Source: Candidatus Ferrigenium altingense
GTDB lineage: Bacteria > Pseudomonadota > Gammaproteobacteria > Burkholderiales > Gallionellaceae
Reading direction: 5' to 3'
NCBI GenBank assembly: GCA_020621985.1
Contig: JAHRYS010000001.1
Span: forward strand, 650,459-714,458
Length of the DNA stretch: 64,000 nt
The notes below the pieces were generated by a model that saw only the letters and a program-made list of their open reading frames with translations, was not told the origin of the DNA and ran no database searches. The position numbers and the translations under genes were made by a program. Of this stretch, positions 11,973-20,655 are shown one piece after another (position 1 is the first letter of the stretch; each line of letters starts with the position of its first letter).

Positions 11973-13205
11973 GTGGCATTGATAGTTCAGAAGTACGGCG
12001 GCACATCGGTCGGCAGCCCGGAGCGCATCAAGAACGTGGCGCGGCGCGTCGCGAAATTCAAGGCGCAGGGGCATCAGGTCGTGGTGGTGGTCTCCGCGAT
12101 GAGCGGCGAAACCAACCGCCTCGTCGCGCTTGCCCATGAAATCCAGAAACATCCCGATCCGCGCGAATTGGATGTGATCATCTCCACCGGCGAGCAGGTC
12201 ACCATCGGCCTGCTGGCGATGGCGCTCAAGGATGCGGGCCTGAAGGCGAAGAGCTACACCGGCGGGCAGGTCAGGATACTCACCGACAGCGCCTTCACCA
12301 AGGCGCGCATCGTCAGCATCGACGAGGAGAACATCCGTACCGATCTGGCCAACGACTGCGTGGTTGTGGTCGCCGGTTTTCAAGGCATGGATGAAGACGG
12401 CAACATCACCACGCTGGGACGCGGCGGTTCCGACACTACCGGCGTGGCGATTGCCGCGGCGCTACATGCCGACGAATGCCAGATATACACCGACGTGGAC
12501 GGCGTCTATACCACCGACCCGCGCGTGGTGCCCGAAGCGCGCCGCCTGAAGAGCATTACCTTCGAGGAAATGCTGGAGATGGCCAGCCTCGGCTCCAAGG
12601 TGCTGCAAATCCGTTCGGTGGAATTCGCCGGAAAATACAAGGTCAAGCTGCGCGTGCTGTCCAGCTTTGCAGAAGAAGGCGAAGGCACGCTGATTACTTT
12701 TGAGGATGACAACAAAATGGAACAAGCCATTATTTCCGGGATCGCATTCAACCGCGATGAAGCCAAGATCACCGTGCTGGGCGTGCCCGACAAACCCGGC
12801 ATCGCCTATCAGATTCTGGGGCCGGTCAGCGATGCCAATATCGACGTGGACATGATTATCCAGAACGTCGGCGTGGACGGCACGACCGACTTTTCCTTCA
12901 CCGTGCATCGCAACGAATTCGCCAAGGCGATGGACATCCTGAAAGGCAAGGTGCAACCGCACATCGGCGCGCGCGATGTAATCGGCGACAACAAGGCGGC
13001 CAAGGTCTCGGTGGTCGGCGTCGGGATGCGCTCGCATGTCGGCATCGCCAGCAAGATGTTCCGCACGTTGGCGGAAGAAGGCATCAATATCCAGATGATC
13101 TCCACCTCCGAAATCAAGATTTCCGTCGTCATCGACGAAAAATACCTGGAGCTGGCCGTGCGCGTGCTGCATAAGGCCTTCGATCTCGATCAGGAAGACG
13201 CATAA
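11973..13205 (+). CDS. lysC: Aspartate kinase
   Basis: 410 residues. Phosphorylates aspartate, the first step to lysine, threonine and methionine. The GTG start gives MALIVQKYGGTSVGS with the KxGGTS kinase motif at residues 7-12; the amino-acid-kinase domain runs to about residue 245, with GRGGSDTTGVAIAAAL near 150. Two ACT domains at the C-terminus (about 265-405) bind allosteric amino acids. Nothing resembling a lysine riboswitch is seen in the 50 bases before the start. Confidence 0.97.
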   Translation: MALIVQKYGGTSVGSPERIKNVARRVAKFKAQGHQVVVVVSAMSGETNRLVALAHEIQKHPDPRELDVIISTGEQVTIGLLAMALKDAGLKAKSYTGGQVRILTDSAFTKARIVSIDEENIRTDLANDCVVVVAGFQGMDEDGNITTLGRGGSDTTGVAIAAALHADECQIYTDVDGVYTTDPRVVPEARRLKSITFEEMLEMASLGSKVLQIRSVEFAGKYKVKLRVLSSFAEEGEGTLITFEDDNKMEQAIISGIAFNRDEAKITVLGVPDKPGIAYQILGPVSDANIDVDMIIQNVGVDGTTDFSFTVHRNEFAKAMDILKGKVQPHIGARDVIGDNKAAKVSVVGVGMRSHVGIASKMFRTLAEEGINIQMISTSEIKISVVIDEKYLELAVRVLHKAFDLDQEDA

Positions 13206-13249
13206 TCGTTTGACCTTTCGGGGCGGATACATTAATATGCGCGGCCTTC

Positions 13250-13343
13250 GGAGAGGTGGCCGAGAGGTCGAAGGCACGCCCCTGCTAAGGGCGCATACGA
13301 GCTTAAACTTGTATCGAGGGTTCGAATCCCTCCTTCTCCGCCA
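13250..13343 (+). tRNA. tRNA-Ser (anticodon GCT)
   Basis: Class II tRNA with a long variable arm. Acceptor GGAGAGG pairs with CTTCTCC with one G-U pair; anticodon loop CTGCTAA gives GCT; T-loop GTTCGAATC; encoded CCA end. Starts 45 bases after lysC. Confidence 0.97.
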
Positions 13344-13361
13344 AGGTAATTTGTAAAGTGC

Positions 13362-13438
13362 GCGCCCGTAGCTCAGATGGATAGAGTACTTGGCTACGAA
13401 CCAAGGGGTCGGGCGTTCGAATCGCTCCGGGCGCACCA
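13362..13438 (+). tRNA. tRNA-Arg (anticodon ACG)
   Basis: Acceptor GCGCCCG pairs perfectly with CGGGCGC; anticodon loop CTACGAA gives ACG, wobble inosine expected; T-loop GTTCGAATC; encoded ACCA end. It is the last core-genome feature before the accessory region, and its 3' end is a typical integration site for genomic islands. Confidence 0.97.
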
Positions 13439-13447
13439 GTAATTCAA

Positions 13448-13480
13448 AGGGTTAAGCAGAAATGCTTAGCCCTTTTTCTT
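13448..13480 (+). terminator. Rho-independent terminator after the tRNA pair
   Basis: AGGGTTAAGCA-GAAA-TGCTTAGCCCT stem with one G-U pair and a tetraloop, followed by TTTTCTT. It starts 10 bases after the CCA of tRNA-Arg. Immediately beyond (13495-13520) is a tandem direct repeat GGTGACACTTTT, two copies, with no gene assigned. Confidence 0.85.
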
Positions 13481-13626
13481 CGCTTAATGTTTTTTGGTGA
13501 CACTTTTGGTGACACTTTTGCGTAGGCTGAACCAGCCTCGCGTTTGAGCTACACATTGACCAAATCAATGTCTACTCGTGTCTAGCTCTGTATGCATTCT
13601 CAGTAATTTTCCCCAATCTTCGTTCC

Positions 13627-13872
13627 TTATCTTATGCCATCCTTTGGACGGCTGATCTCCTCAGACACCATATCCAGCAAACTTCCTGGCGAGCAATTGA
13701 GTGCTTGAGAAACTTTAAGAATGGTCGTGAGCGAGGGCTGTTGCTGGCCAAGTTCGAGGATGCTGACGTAAGTGCGCCGCAAGTCAGCTTCAAAGCCAAG
13801 CTGCTCTTGCGTTAATCCGGCTGCCTCACGCAGTCGGCGCAATACCCTCCCAAAAGCAATCCCAGCGTCCAA
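13627..13872 (-). CDS. XRE-family helix-turn-helix regulator
   Basis: 81 residues, a single Cro/CI-type HTH (RRLREAAGLTQEQLGFEADL..TYVSILELGQQQPSLTTILKVSQAL, residues 11-60). A TTG start at 13872 is chosen because GGGAGGG lies a few bases upstream and no in-frame ATG is near. Divergent from mcrB, whose transcription it probably controls, as small XRE proteins commonly do next to restriction genes. Confidence 0.85.
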   Translation of the reverse strand: MDAGIAFGRVLRRLREAAGLTQEQLGFEADLRRTYVSILELGQQQPSLTTILKVSQALNCSPGSLLDMVSEEISRPKDGIR

Positions 13873-13877
13873 GCATC

Positions 13878-13939
13878 CCTCCCATAGTTGGAGGAATTAC
13901 ACCTTTACTCTATTATCGCGTCTTCCTACGACTGTAGGA
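13878..13939. promoter_or_regulatory. Candidate operators in the XRE/mcrB divergent region
   Basis: Two short inverted repeats lie in the 171-base gap: CCTCC-N7-GGAGG at 13878-13894 and TCCTAC-GACT-GTAGGA at 13924-13939. The first overlaps the XRE ribosome site. Plausible binding sites for the adjacent HTH protein; inference only. Confidence 0.35.
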
Positions 13940-14043
13940 GCGTGCGGTTTAAGGCGGGCAGTTAATCTAGCTGGTTGTTGGCAATTCGTGAATTCGTACA
14001 TTTGCCATGTCGAGTTTTGCTGGGAAATTCAAAGGGGATGGAA

Positions 14044-15471
14044 ATGTTAGTGCCAATGCCAATGCCAATGCAAAAAATATTCTTTGGCCCTCCAGGATGC
14101 GGGAAAAGCTTCCGGGTACGACAGGAAGCGAGAGACCTGGAAGTTGTGACAGGAGACGACGACCCGGAGAAAAGCCCGAATATGATTAGGACGGTATTCC
14201 ATACAGAGTATGGCTACGGCGACTTCGTCGCCAAGCTGTTGCCGCAGACTGATAATGGAAAGATCGAGTACCGCATCCATTCAGGGCCGTTGATCATGGC
14301 GTTGGCGCGTGCCTACGCTGACTTGGATCAACCCGTCTTGCTGGTCATTGACGAGATCAATCGCGGCAACTGCGCGCAGATATTTGGCGACATCTTTCAG
14401 TTGCTCGACCGCGACGATACGGGTTGGTCCGAATATGGGATCAATCTGAGCGATTTGACCAAGGCTGTGCTGAAGAAGGAGCTGGAAGAGCTTGGGAAAA
14501 GGTTTGTTGAGCAGAAGCAGGAATTGAAAAAGTTTCTTGAAGAAAATCCGAAACTGGAAGAGATTGCAAAGAAGCTTTTTGATCAGAAGCAGCAGAAACT
14601 GAAACGGCTTGAAAAGATCCTTAAAGATTTCCCGGAAAAATTGAAGACTGTTGATAGCAATGATTACAAGCTTCATCTGCCATCGAATCTGTCCCTTATT
14701 GGCACCATGAATACCAGTGACGAGTCGGTGTATTACATGGACACCGCCTTTAAGCGCCGTTGGGATTTCGAGTACATGCCGTGGTATGGGATGAAGGGCA
14801 CGCCTGAATTCCAGGGAAAAACAAAAATTTATGGCACCGAGACAAGTTGGAACGAGTTTCTGAAATTACTTAATGGTTTCATCGCGGCGGCATTCAAGGA
14901 GCGCAACGTCGATGACAAGCAGGTGGGAATATGGTTTTTGAAAGCAGAAGGATTGACGGTTTCGCCCGAAGACTTGGCAAAACTAAAGAAATCGCTTGAA
15001 GAATTAAGTGGTGAGTCTGATTTGAAAAAATGGAGAACTCATTTTCCAAAGGCGTTGCCATATACAGCCACACCGAATGAAAAAAGATTATTGAGCAAGT
15101 CAATCCAAAACGACTTGAAAAATACGCATGGGATTGTTTGTGTCGGTTTTGACTTTGCTCATCTTCCGTCAGAACTCGCTAAGGCATTACTCGATTACAT
15201 CAATGTACCTAATGAATCTAAAGTGCGTGCCCTCGTAATCGCTCCCACAGCTATTCAAAATAAGCTCATGTTTTTTCTGTGGGACAACGTGTTTTCACGC
15301 GACCGCACACCCTTGTACAAGCTGCTCAAGGATGGTGGCGAGAACATAGAGCCGAGCACCTTCGGCGAGTTTACTGAAAAAATCGAAGCCTTTATCAAAG
15401 GCGTTATAGCTCAGAAACCTGAAGTCGTAAAAACACCAGCACTTGAAGTCGTGAAATTACCAGTGCAATGA
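14044..15471 (+). CDS. mcrB: McrB-like GTPase subunit of a type IV restriction system
   Basis: 475 residues from ATG 14044, chosen because AAAGGGG lies six bases upstream; ATG 14038 directly abuts that site. AAA+ motor: Walker A FFGPPGCGKS (about residues 13-22), Walker B VLLVIDEINRG (about 97-107), and the McrB GTP-specificity element as TMNTSDES (about 220). Unlike E. coli McrB there is no N-terminal modified-base-binding domain: the AAA module starts at once. A lysine/glutamate-rich coiled-coil insertion (about 140-205) separates Walker B from the MNTSD loop. In McrBC the motor translocates on DNA until McrC cuts. The ATGA overlap with mcrC fixes them as one operon. Confidence 0.9.
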   Translation: MLVPMPMPMQKIFFGPPGCGKSFRVRQEARDLEVVTGDDDPEKSPNMIRTVFHTEYGYGDFVAKLLPQTDNGKIEYRIHSGPLIMALARAYADLDQPVLLVIDEINRGNCAQIFGDIFQLLDRDDTGWSEYGINLSDLTKAVLKKELEELGKRFVEQKQELKKFLEENPKLEEIAKKLFDQKQQKLKRLEKILKDFPEKLKTVDSNDYKLHLPSNLSLIGTMNTSDESVYYMDTAFKRRWDFEYMPWYGMKGTPEFQGKTKIYGTETSWNEFLKLLNGFIAAAFKERNVDDKQVGIWFLKAEGLTVSPEDLAKLKKSLEELSGESDLKKWRTHFPKALPYTATPNEKRLLSKSIQNDLKNTHGIVCVGFDFAHLPSELAKALLDYINVPNESKVRALVIAPTAIQNKLMFFLWDNVFSRDRTPLYKLLKDGGENIEPSTFGEFTEKIEAFIKGVIAQKPEVVKTPALEVVKLPVQ

Positions 15472-16967
15472 CAATCCGAGATTGGAATTTCGCACTGGAA
15501 TCGCCAAAGGTAGGCGAGGAGGCCTATGTTGGCCTGCGCGAGAAGGCCGATAGGATCACGCTCCGAGTTCCTCATGGCTACCCAGAGGGCGCAGATGTAG
15601 AAGACAAGCATCAAATTCTCGGCGAGCTGACGCGCGCGGTGATGCGCTTCTCGGAGACTTTCGCCAATGTTAAGCGTTCGACGCGTGACGGTTGGCTGAA
15701 GGCAGAGGGCGGGCAGTCATTCAACTTCGACAGCAATGGCCCATCACTTGGTTACACCCATAACTCGCGTTACCTACAGTTGATCCGCATGCTGCGCGAT
15801 CCGCGCCTGCTGGCAATCACAAAAGCGTCAGGCTTGACCGCACAGTTCGATCATCGCTACATCTCGCGCAATCTGGAGCGGGCGATGTTTCTGCAGGACG
15901 GCACGCCGGTTTTCGATCTTTCATGGGCGCCGCGCACGCAGATGCGTCACACCGGCAACGACATGGTGGGGCTGGCCTGTTGGATGGCGCTGGATGCGGT
16001 AAAGATTTTGTTCCCTAATTCCGCTGACCATCAAATTGCTGCTTCGTTGCAATCCGAATGGGAGGAACTGGCATACCGCTTTGCCGATGAGCACGAGCTG
16101 GATGCCAATGCCTCGCTGTTCTCGGTCAAGCGAAAGAATACCTTGTCCCTGTTGCAGACCGCGCTGGAGACATGCGTTCGCCTTTCACCACCCGTTTCTT
16201 CCGATGCCCGCGAGTTGCATCATCTGCTGGACGAGTTGCTTCATTACGCACTCTCCGGTCAGGACGGCGACATCTGGGGCTTGCAGGGGTTTTATCATGT
16301 GTGGGAGTCGGCGTGCCTGGAGCATGCCATCGCCAAATATGGGATAGACAACATATTTACCTGTGACGATAAATACTTGCCCGACATAGACCAATCGAGA
16401 CGTGACACGTGGAAGGGTAATCAACATCGTGTATTTGCAAAAAACGGTATAGCACGCCGCCCTGACTTGGTGGTAGGGCCGGTAGTGAAAAACGAAGATG
16501 GCACATACAGGTACTACAAGGAAGGTTTTTATCTGATTGTCGATTTCAAATACTACGCAGAAGCTGAATCGGAGATATTCGTTGGTAGGAAACGCCCTTC
16601 GGTTTTAGAGCCTCCGTTGTTGCCAACGGGTGAAGACTGGACGACATTCAAGCGCGATTACTCGGTATTCAGACATAGTTACAAGGCTGCCCAAGACATC
16701 GCCAGCATCGAGGCCTATCGCTGGTTGCTGATGCAGCATCAGCTCAATGCATTCGATGAATCCAATGTAGAGCTAGAGCTATGGGTGCCAGGAGAAGAGC
16801 ATGATCCTGGAGAAAAGGATAAAGAAGAGCTGTTGTGCTGGCGGGTGCGGGGTTGGAATGACAAATTGTTAAACGATACCACCAAATTCAATAAACTGAC
16901 CATGGTTTATAAACCGGCTCGCGCAATCCTCGGTGCTTATGCAAAAGAATTTCTGCTGATGGGTTGA
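15468..16967 (+). CDS. mcrC: McrC-like endonuclease subunit (DUF2357/PD-(D/E)XK)
   Basis: 499 residues. The N-terminal two-thirds resembles the DUF2357/McrC adaptor region. The C-terminal nuclease core shows RRPDLVVGP...GFYLIVDFKYYAE (about residues 325-365), the PD...DxK arrangement of the PD-(D/E)XK fold. It would be the DNA-cleaving partner of the preceding McrB motor. Starts within the mcrB stop codon. Both genes together form a McrBC-type system; the modification recognised cannot be read from the sequence because the usual McrB reader domain is absent. Confidence 0.85.
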   Translation: MTIRDWNFALESPKVGEEAYVGLREKADRITLRVPHGYPEGADVEDKHQILGELTRAVMRFSETFANVKRSTRDGWLKAEGGQSFNFDSNGPSLGYTHNSRYLQLIRMLRDPRLLAITKASGLTAQFDHRYISRNLERAMFLQDGTPVFDLSWAPRTQMRHTGNDMVGLACWMALDAVKILFPNSADHQIAASLQSEWEELAYRFADEHELDANASLFSVKRKNTLSLLQTALETCVRLSPPVSSDARELHHLLDELLHYALSGQDGDIWGLQGFYHVWESACLEHAIAKYGIDNIFTCDDKYLPDIDQSRRDTWKGNQHRVFAKNGIARRPDLVVGPVVKNEDGTYRYYKEGFYLIVDFKYYAEAESEIFVGRKRPSVLEPPLLPTGEDWTTFKRDYSVFRHSYKAAQDIASIEAYRWLLMQHQLNAFDESNVELELWVPGEEHDPGEKDKEELLCWRVRGWNDKLLNDTTKFNKLTMVYKPARAILGAYAKEFLLMG

Positions 16968-17075
16968 CTCTCGGTTAACCCCTGCCAATCCATGTTGATT
17001 TTACTTTGTGCGCTGATGTATCAAATTATTACGGTTGAGCGTTGATTTTTATTGAGAACTAGCTAGGAAAAAAAC

Positions 17076-18467
17076 ATGAGTAAAAATTCTGACCTTGCCA
17101 ACATTCGCCTGAGAACTGAGCACGAGCTGAGCGACGCTTTTGCATTGGCTGGGCAGTTTCTATCGAGGGCAAAAATATCGAATAAAGATTTTCCTTTTGA
17201 ATTTTCGACGGAGTTGTTTGCGGCAGTGTCGTTGGAAATTGCGTGGAAGGAAGAAAATGGCACATTCAAAGACGTGCTTGATTACATTGCCGATCCTGAA
17301 TGGGACTCAACAAAGCAAATGCTGAGCAATGCAAATCTAACGATGTCTGATTATGGTCGCCTTCTCGTCGAAGGCCATATGAAAACAAAAGAAACTCATT
17401 GGGCTCATAGCTTTTCGAGAAAGGTAATTGACATCCCAACTGAGGTGGCGGCGTTAAGCTTAGTCAGGCAATGCTACGCCCAATGGATGGAGGCCTTGCA
17501 GGCATATTACAAATACTACGATGCTGTTGCCCAACAGAAAACAGCTTTTCATACACAAAATGCGACCTCGGCTCCAATACAAAATACTGCCCCCGTGCCG
17601 GTCAAAGTTAGCGCGATGGACAGGCTTGACGAGATGATCGGACTTGATGGAGTCAAGTCTGCTGTTCGTGAGCTAATAAATATGGCTAACTATGATGCCA
17701 GGCGGAAAGAGGAGGGGTTGCCCACCAATAATGCAGGTTCCTTGCATCTGGTATTTGCAGGAAACCCCGGCACCGGGAAAACAGCTGTGGCAGAGCTTAT
17801 CGCCAAAATATACATGGAAAATGGCCTGCTAAAAAAAGGCCATCTAGTTGTAGTTGATCGCACTATGTTAATGGGTGAGCACATCGGAAAAACAGAAAAT
17901 ATTATGAGGAAGTTTGTTGAAGAGGCAATGGATGGCGTGCTTTTTATTGACGAGGCCCATACGCTATTCAAGAAAGAGAGTCCAAACGATTACGGACATG
18001 ATGTTATCGCATCACTACTTACAACGTTGGAAAACAACCGGGATTGTCTAGCCGTAATTTTGGCGGGCTATAAAGACAAGATGGAAGAGTTTTTTACTGC
18101 AAACGATGGTCTTATATCAAGGTTCCCGACCATTATTGAATTTGAAGATTATGAACCGGATGCACTTGCCCGCATCCTGTATCAGTTCTTGGACGGCGGT
18201 AAATATTATTACGATATGGACGTTAAAAAGGCTATTCGCCTGCAGATGGAAGAAATGCATCGTAACAAAAAGGATACTTTCGCAAATGGGCGCGATGTCA
18301 GAAATTTCTTTTTCGGGATTGTAAAAAAACATGCATCGCGCCTAGCTGGCATGCCTAAAGGAACAGACATGCAGCGCCTTTGGGTTGAGGACATTCCAAA
18401 TATATACCCACTACACCTTGCGCTATGTGGGGGTTTAGATCAAAAACAAGCCGGAGAAAAACCATGA
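17076..18467 (+). CDS. AAA+ ATPase (CbxX/SpoVK type) with unknown N-terminal domain
   Basis: 463 residues. The AAA+ domain of the CbxX/CfqX/SpoVK type covers about residues 185-400: Walker A AGNPGTGKTA (about 228), Walker B VLFIDEAHTL (about 288), arginine finger region SRFPTIIEF. Residues 9-141 form a helical domain I do not recognise, beginning IRLRTEHELSDAFALA and ending YAQWMEALQ. The same domain occurs twice at the N-terminus of the AAA+ protein at 21850-23760. AGGA precedes the ATG. Overlaps the next gene by 4 bases, so they are co-transcribed. Likely a remodelling ATPase; the substrate is unknown. Confidence 0.85.
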   Translation: MSKNSDLANIRLRTEHELSDAFALAGQFLSRAKISNKDFPFEFSTELFAAVSLEIAWKEENGTFKDVLDYIADPEWDSTKQMLSNANLTMSDYGRLLVEGHMKTKETHWAHSFSRKVIDIPTEVAALSLVRQCYAQWMEALQAYYKYYDAVAQQKTAFHTQNATSAPIQNTAPVPVKVSAMDRLDEMIGLDGVKSAVRELINMANYDARRKEEGLPTNNAGSLHLVFAGNPGTGKTAVAELIAKIYMENGLLKKGHLVVVDRTMLMGEHIGKTENIMRKFVEEAMDGVLFIDEAHTLFKKESPNDYGHDVIASLLTTLENNRDCLAVILAGYKDKMEEFFTANDGLISRFPTIIEFEDYEPDALARILYQFLDGGKYYYDMDVKKAIRLQMEEMHRNKKDTFANGRDVRNFFFGIVKKHASRLAGMPKGTDMQRLWVEDIPNIYPLHLALCGGLDQKQAGEKP

Positions 18468-19123
18468 GTCTCTCCACACAGCATCAGATACACACAGAAG
18501 AACAGGTAAAAAAGCTCCGGGCGCGGGCCGTCATCGGAATGGTTGCCGGGATACCAGTCTCGGTGTGTGAGGCGGAAATTGTAATGATGCGTAAGCAGTG
18601 GTTATCCATGCCGCCGACGACAGTATTGCAGTCAGTAGACGAGTTGCCTAAAGGGTGCGTAGTGTCCAGAAATGCGGACGGCGTGTGGTATGACCGGCGT
18701 GTGTATGTGATAGCAGGCAATATCAACGATATAAAACAGCTGCAGAAGGTGATTGCGCATGAGTGCGTGCTGCACCATAGCTTGGAGGATATGCTTGGAG
18801 ATTATGGATTTTCCAAGTTGCATCACGGGCTTCAGAAGCTGAAAAAAAGCGGTGATCCAGTGATTGTTCGGTTGGCGGCTGAGGTTTACGAGCGTTATGG
18901 TGTGCTGACCCCTGAAATGGAAACACAGGAAATGGTAGCCAGGGCTGGCGAGCAATATCTGGATGGAACGGGAAATTTGAAGATTAAATTCGGGTACATT
19001 AAAAGCGCGTTTGCAGATGCAGTCGGCTGGCTGCGGGATCATGGCATTCCGGTTCGGTTTAGCAATGCCGAACTACAGGGCATTATGCATGGCGCGGGTG
19101 TGTGGGTGCAGCAGAAACATTAA
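18464..19123 (+). CDS. HExxxH zincin-like protein of mobile-element polyvalent type
   Basis: 219 residues from the ATG overlapping the preceding stop (ATGA). The centre reads VIAHECVLHHSLEDMLGDYG; the HExxxH spacing and the following LEDMLGD resemble the HExxGH...GLLGD metallopeptidase-like domain found in large polyvalent proteins of phages and conjugative elements. The distal part (YIKSAFADAVGWLRDHGIPV) fits the rest of that domain. Here it is a stand-alone protein. I infer a protease or protease-derived partner of the AAA+ protein; activity is uncertain because the motif is not the standard HExxH. Confidence 0.6.
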   Translation: MSLSTQHQIHTEEQVKKLRARAVIGMVAGIPVSVCEAEIVMMRKQWLSMPPTTVLQSVDELPKGCVVSRNADGVWYDRRVYVIAGNINDIKQLQKVIAHECVLHHSLEDMLGDYGFSKLHHGLQKLKKSGDPVIVRLAAEVYERYGVLTPEMETQEMVARAGEQYLDGTGNLKIKFGYIKSAFADAVGWLRDHGIPVRFSNAELQGIMHGAGVWVQQKH

Positions 19124-19231
19124 CCCGGTTTTTTCGCAGCAATTCGATAAAGACTTTTACTTTCGCGGCGTCATTGCAGTGAACCAGCAAATACATCGCT
19201 CTAAACTGGCAACATTTCGCCGCAACATCCC

Positions 19232-20407
19232 TCAAGTCAGGCTAATCAGCGACAGCAAATCGTTATGCTTTGGGGTGATTGTCACATCATAAAGCGGCTT
19301 GCCTTTATAGATTCCTTGCGTGATCTCTGCATTCAGCAATTCAGATAAATTATTGTGTGTGGGCACTGCTTGGCCACTTAGCCACCGCCGCCAGTTTCGT
19401 TGATTGCTGCCGTCAACTGCGCATTCCAGTTGTGCAGAGTTGTTCACCTTGAGCGCTTCCATCAAGGATTGCACCCATTGAGAAGTGAATTTTATCGCCA
19501 CAGCTTGCCGTTCCGGGGATTTCTCTGGCCTTCCAATCTTCTTCGATTTGCGTATTGCTGCCTCGTGCCGCTTGTTTTTACTAATGATGCGGTCGGCACT
19601 TTGAATAAACGTCCTCTGCTTTTCAATGACCTTTTGTAGTGCGGTTATCTTCTGATTGGCAATATCAATGTCGCGTTGTGCATTCCATGCATCCATCTCG
19701 AACTCGGAATTCCAGCCTACATCTGTGTGCCGAAATAAATTTACCCAGTAGCGAATGTCCTTCATTTCTTCTTCGAGCATGGTTCGCTGATCTTCGCGCC
19801 AGACTTGCTCATGCGGGCATGTTTCGGTAGCGCGAACATGTATGACCCTGGTATTGGGCCAATTCGGATCACTGGACATTTCAACCGGAAGCTCAGCTTT
19901 GTCGGCCTGTTCCAGTTTTTTTAGATTTTGTTCTGCAATGTGCTGGCGAATTTGTTCCTTGATCCACGGATGCACCAGGCCGCTGGTAAGCAGAACATAT
20001 TCGGCTGCGGCAGCATTGGTAAGCGTGCAACTGGGGATAGTCGTTGTAGATTGGCCGTAATGATGTTGAATCGCGGTGATCCATGCGTTGCGGACGGCCA
20101 GCAGTATGGAAGCCTTGATGTTGTCCTTTTCAACCTCCGGGTTGAGTCCGAGCCTTGTCGTGATTGGATACAACGATAAATCGTCGAGCTGATATTTTTG
20201 AGCCTCTTGCGGCAGCTCGTTCTTGAGTGGGTCGTTATGCCAAAACACATGATAGATGCCGCGTTTGTCGGCACTGTTCCACACACTGGTTAGCCACTCA
20301 GGGTTGTCAGACGATAGTGTTGATGAACCCAAGCTTGTGCCCCAGCTTGGCAAAATGGCTTCGGCAAATTCAACGAATGTCATTTCATAAGGTTTTTTTG
20401 CCGTCAT
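19232..20407 (-). CDS. Unknown 391-aa protein with possible C-terminal DNA-binding region
   Basis: Not recognised. The only minus-strand gene in this block, convergent with the HExxxH gene and divergent from the lipoprotein gene. Middle region (about residues 210-290) is polar and helical, likely coiled coil (EMDAWNAQRDIDIANQKITALQKVIEKQ). It is followed by a basic stretch (KNKRHEAAIRKSKKIGRPEKSP), then a segment (AVDGSNQRNWRRWLSGQAVPT) that looks like the recognition part of a helix-turn-helix. A role as regulator of the neighbouring genes is a guess; the divergent gap holds repeated GGACAAATAA motifs. Confidence 0.65.
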   Translation of the reverse strand: MTAKKPYEMTFVEFAEAILPSWGTSLGSSTLSSDNPEWLTSVWNSADKRGIYHVFWHNDPLKNELPQEAQKYQLDDLSLYPITTRLGLNPEVEKDNIKASILLAVRNAWITAIQHHYGQSTTTIPSCTLTNAAAAEYVLLTSGLVHPWIKEQIRQHIAEQNLKKLEQADKAELPVEMSSDPNWPNTRVIHVRATETCPHEQVWREDQRTMLEEEMKDIRYWVNLFRHTDVGWNSEFEMDAWNAQRDIDIANQKITALQKVIEKQRTFIQSADRIISKNKRHEAAIRKSKKIGRPEKSPERQAVAIKFTSQWVQSLMEALKVNNSAQLECAVDGSNQRNWRRWLSGQAVPTHNNLSELLNAEITQGIYKGKPLYDVTITPKHNDLLSLISLT

Positions 20408-20467
20408 TTTCTGTGCTTCCTCGAAATGAATTTCAACATTGGATGGCTCTCTGCGGTTGATTTTACG

Positions 20468-20545
20468 GCAAATATGTAGCGGACAAATAAGTAGCTATAT
20501 ATATTTAAACGCCATAATTTATTTGCCTTCCGCAAGGACAAATAA
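20468..20545. promoter_or_regulatory. Repeated GGACAAATAA motifs in a divergent intergenic region
   Basis: Exact GGACAAATAA at 20481-20490 and 20536-20545. Related GGCAAATA occurs at 20467-20474 and, on the other strand, GGCAAATAA around 20518-20527. The segment is AT-rich (TATATATATTTAAA between copies). Position between divergent genes suggests operators for a regulator of one or both. Confidence 0.4.
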
Positions 20546-20655
20546 TGATACATCAATTTCGAATGTTTGCGTCATTACCTGTTAATAGAAATTGAGATCA
20601 AAGCTTTTGTTGCTGTAAAAATTGGATTGCTTAACTATTTTTAGAGGAAATCATT

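Noticed and set aside
13490..13620. Integrase remnant next to tRNA-Arg
   Set aside because: Only the GGTGACACTTTT tandem repeat is reminiscent of integrase-flanking DNA; no tyrosine-recombinase residues are encoded on either strand.
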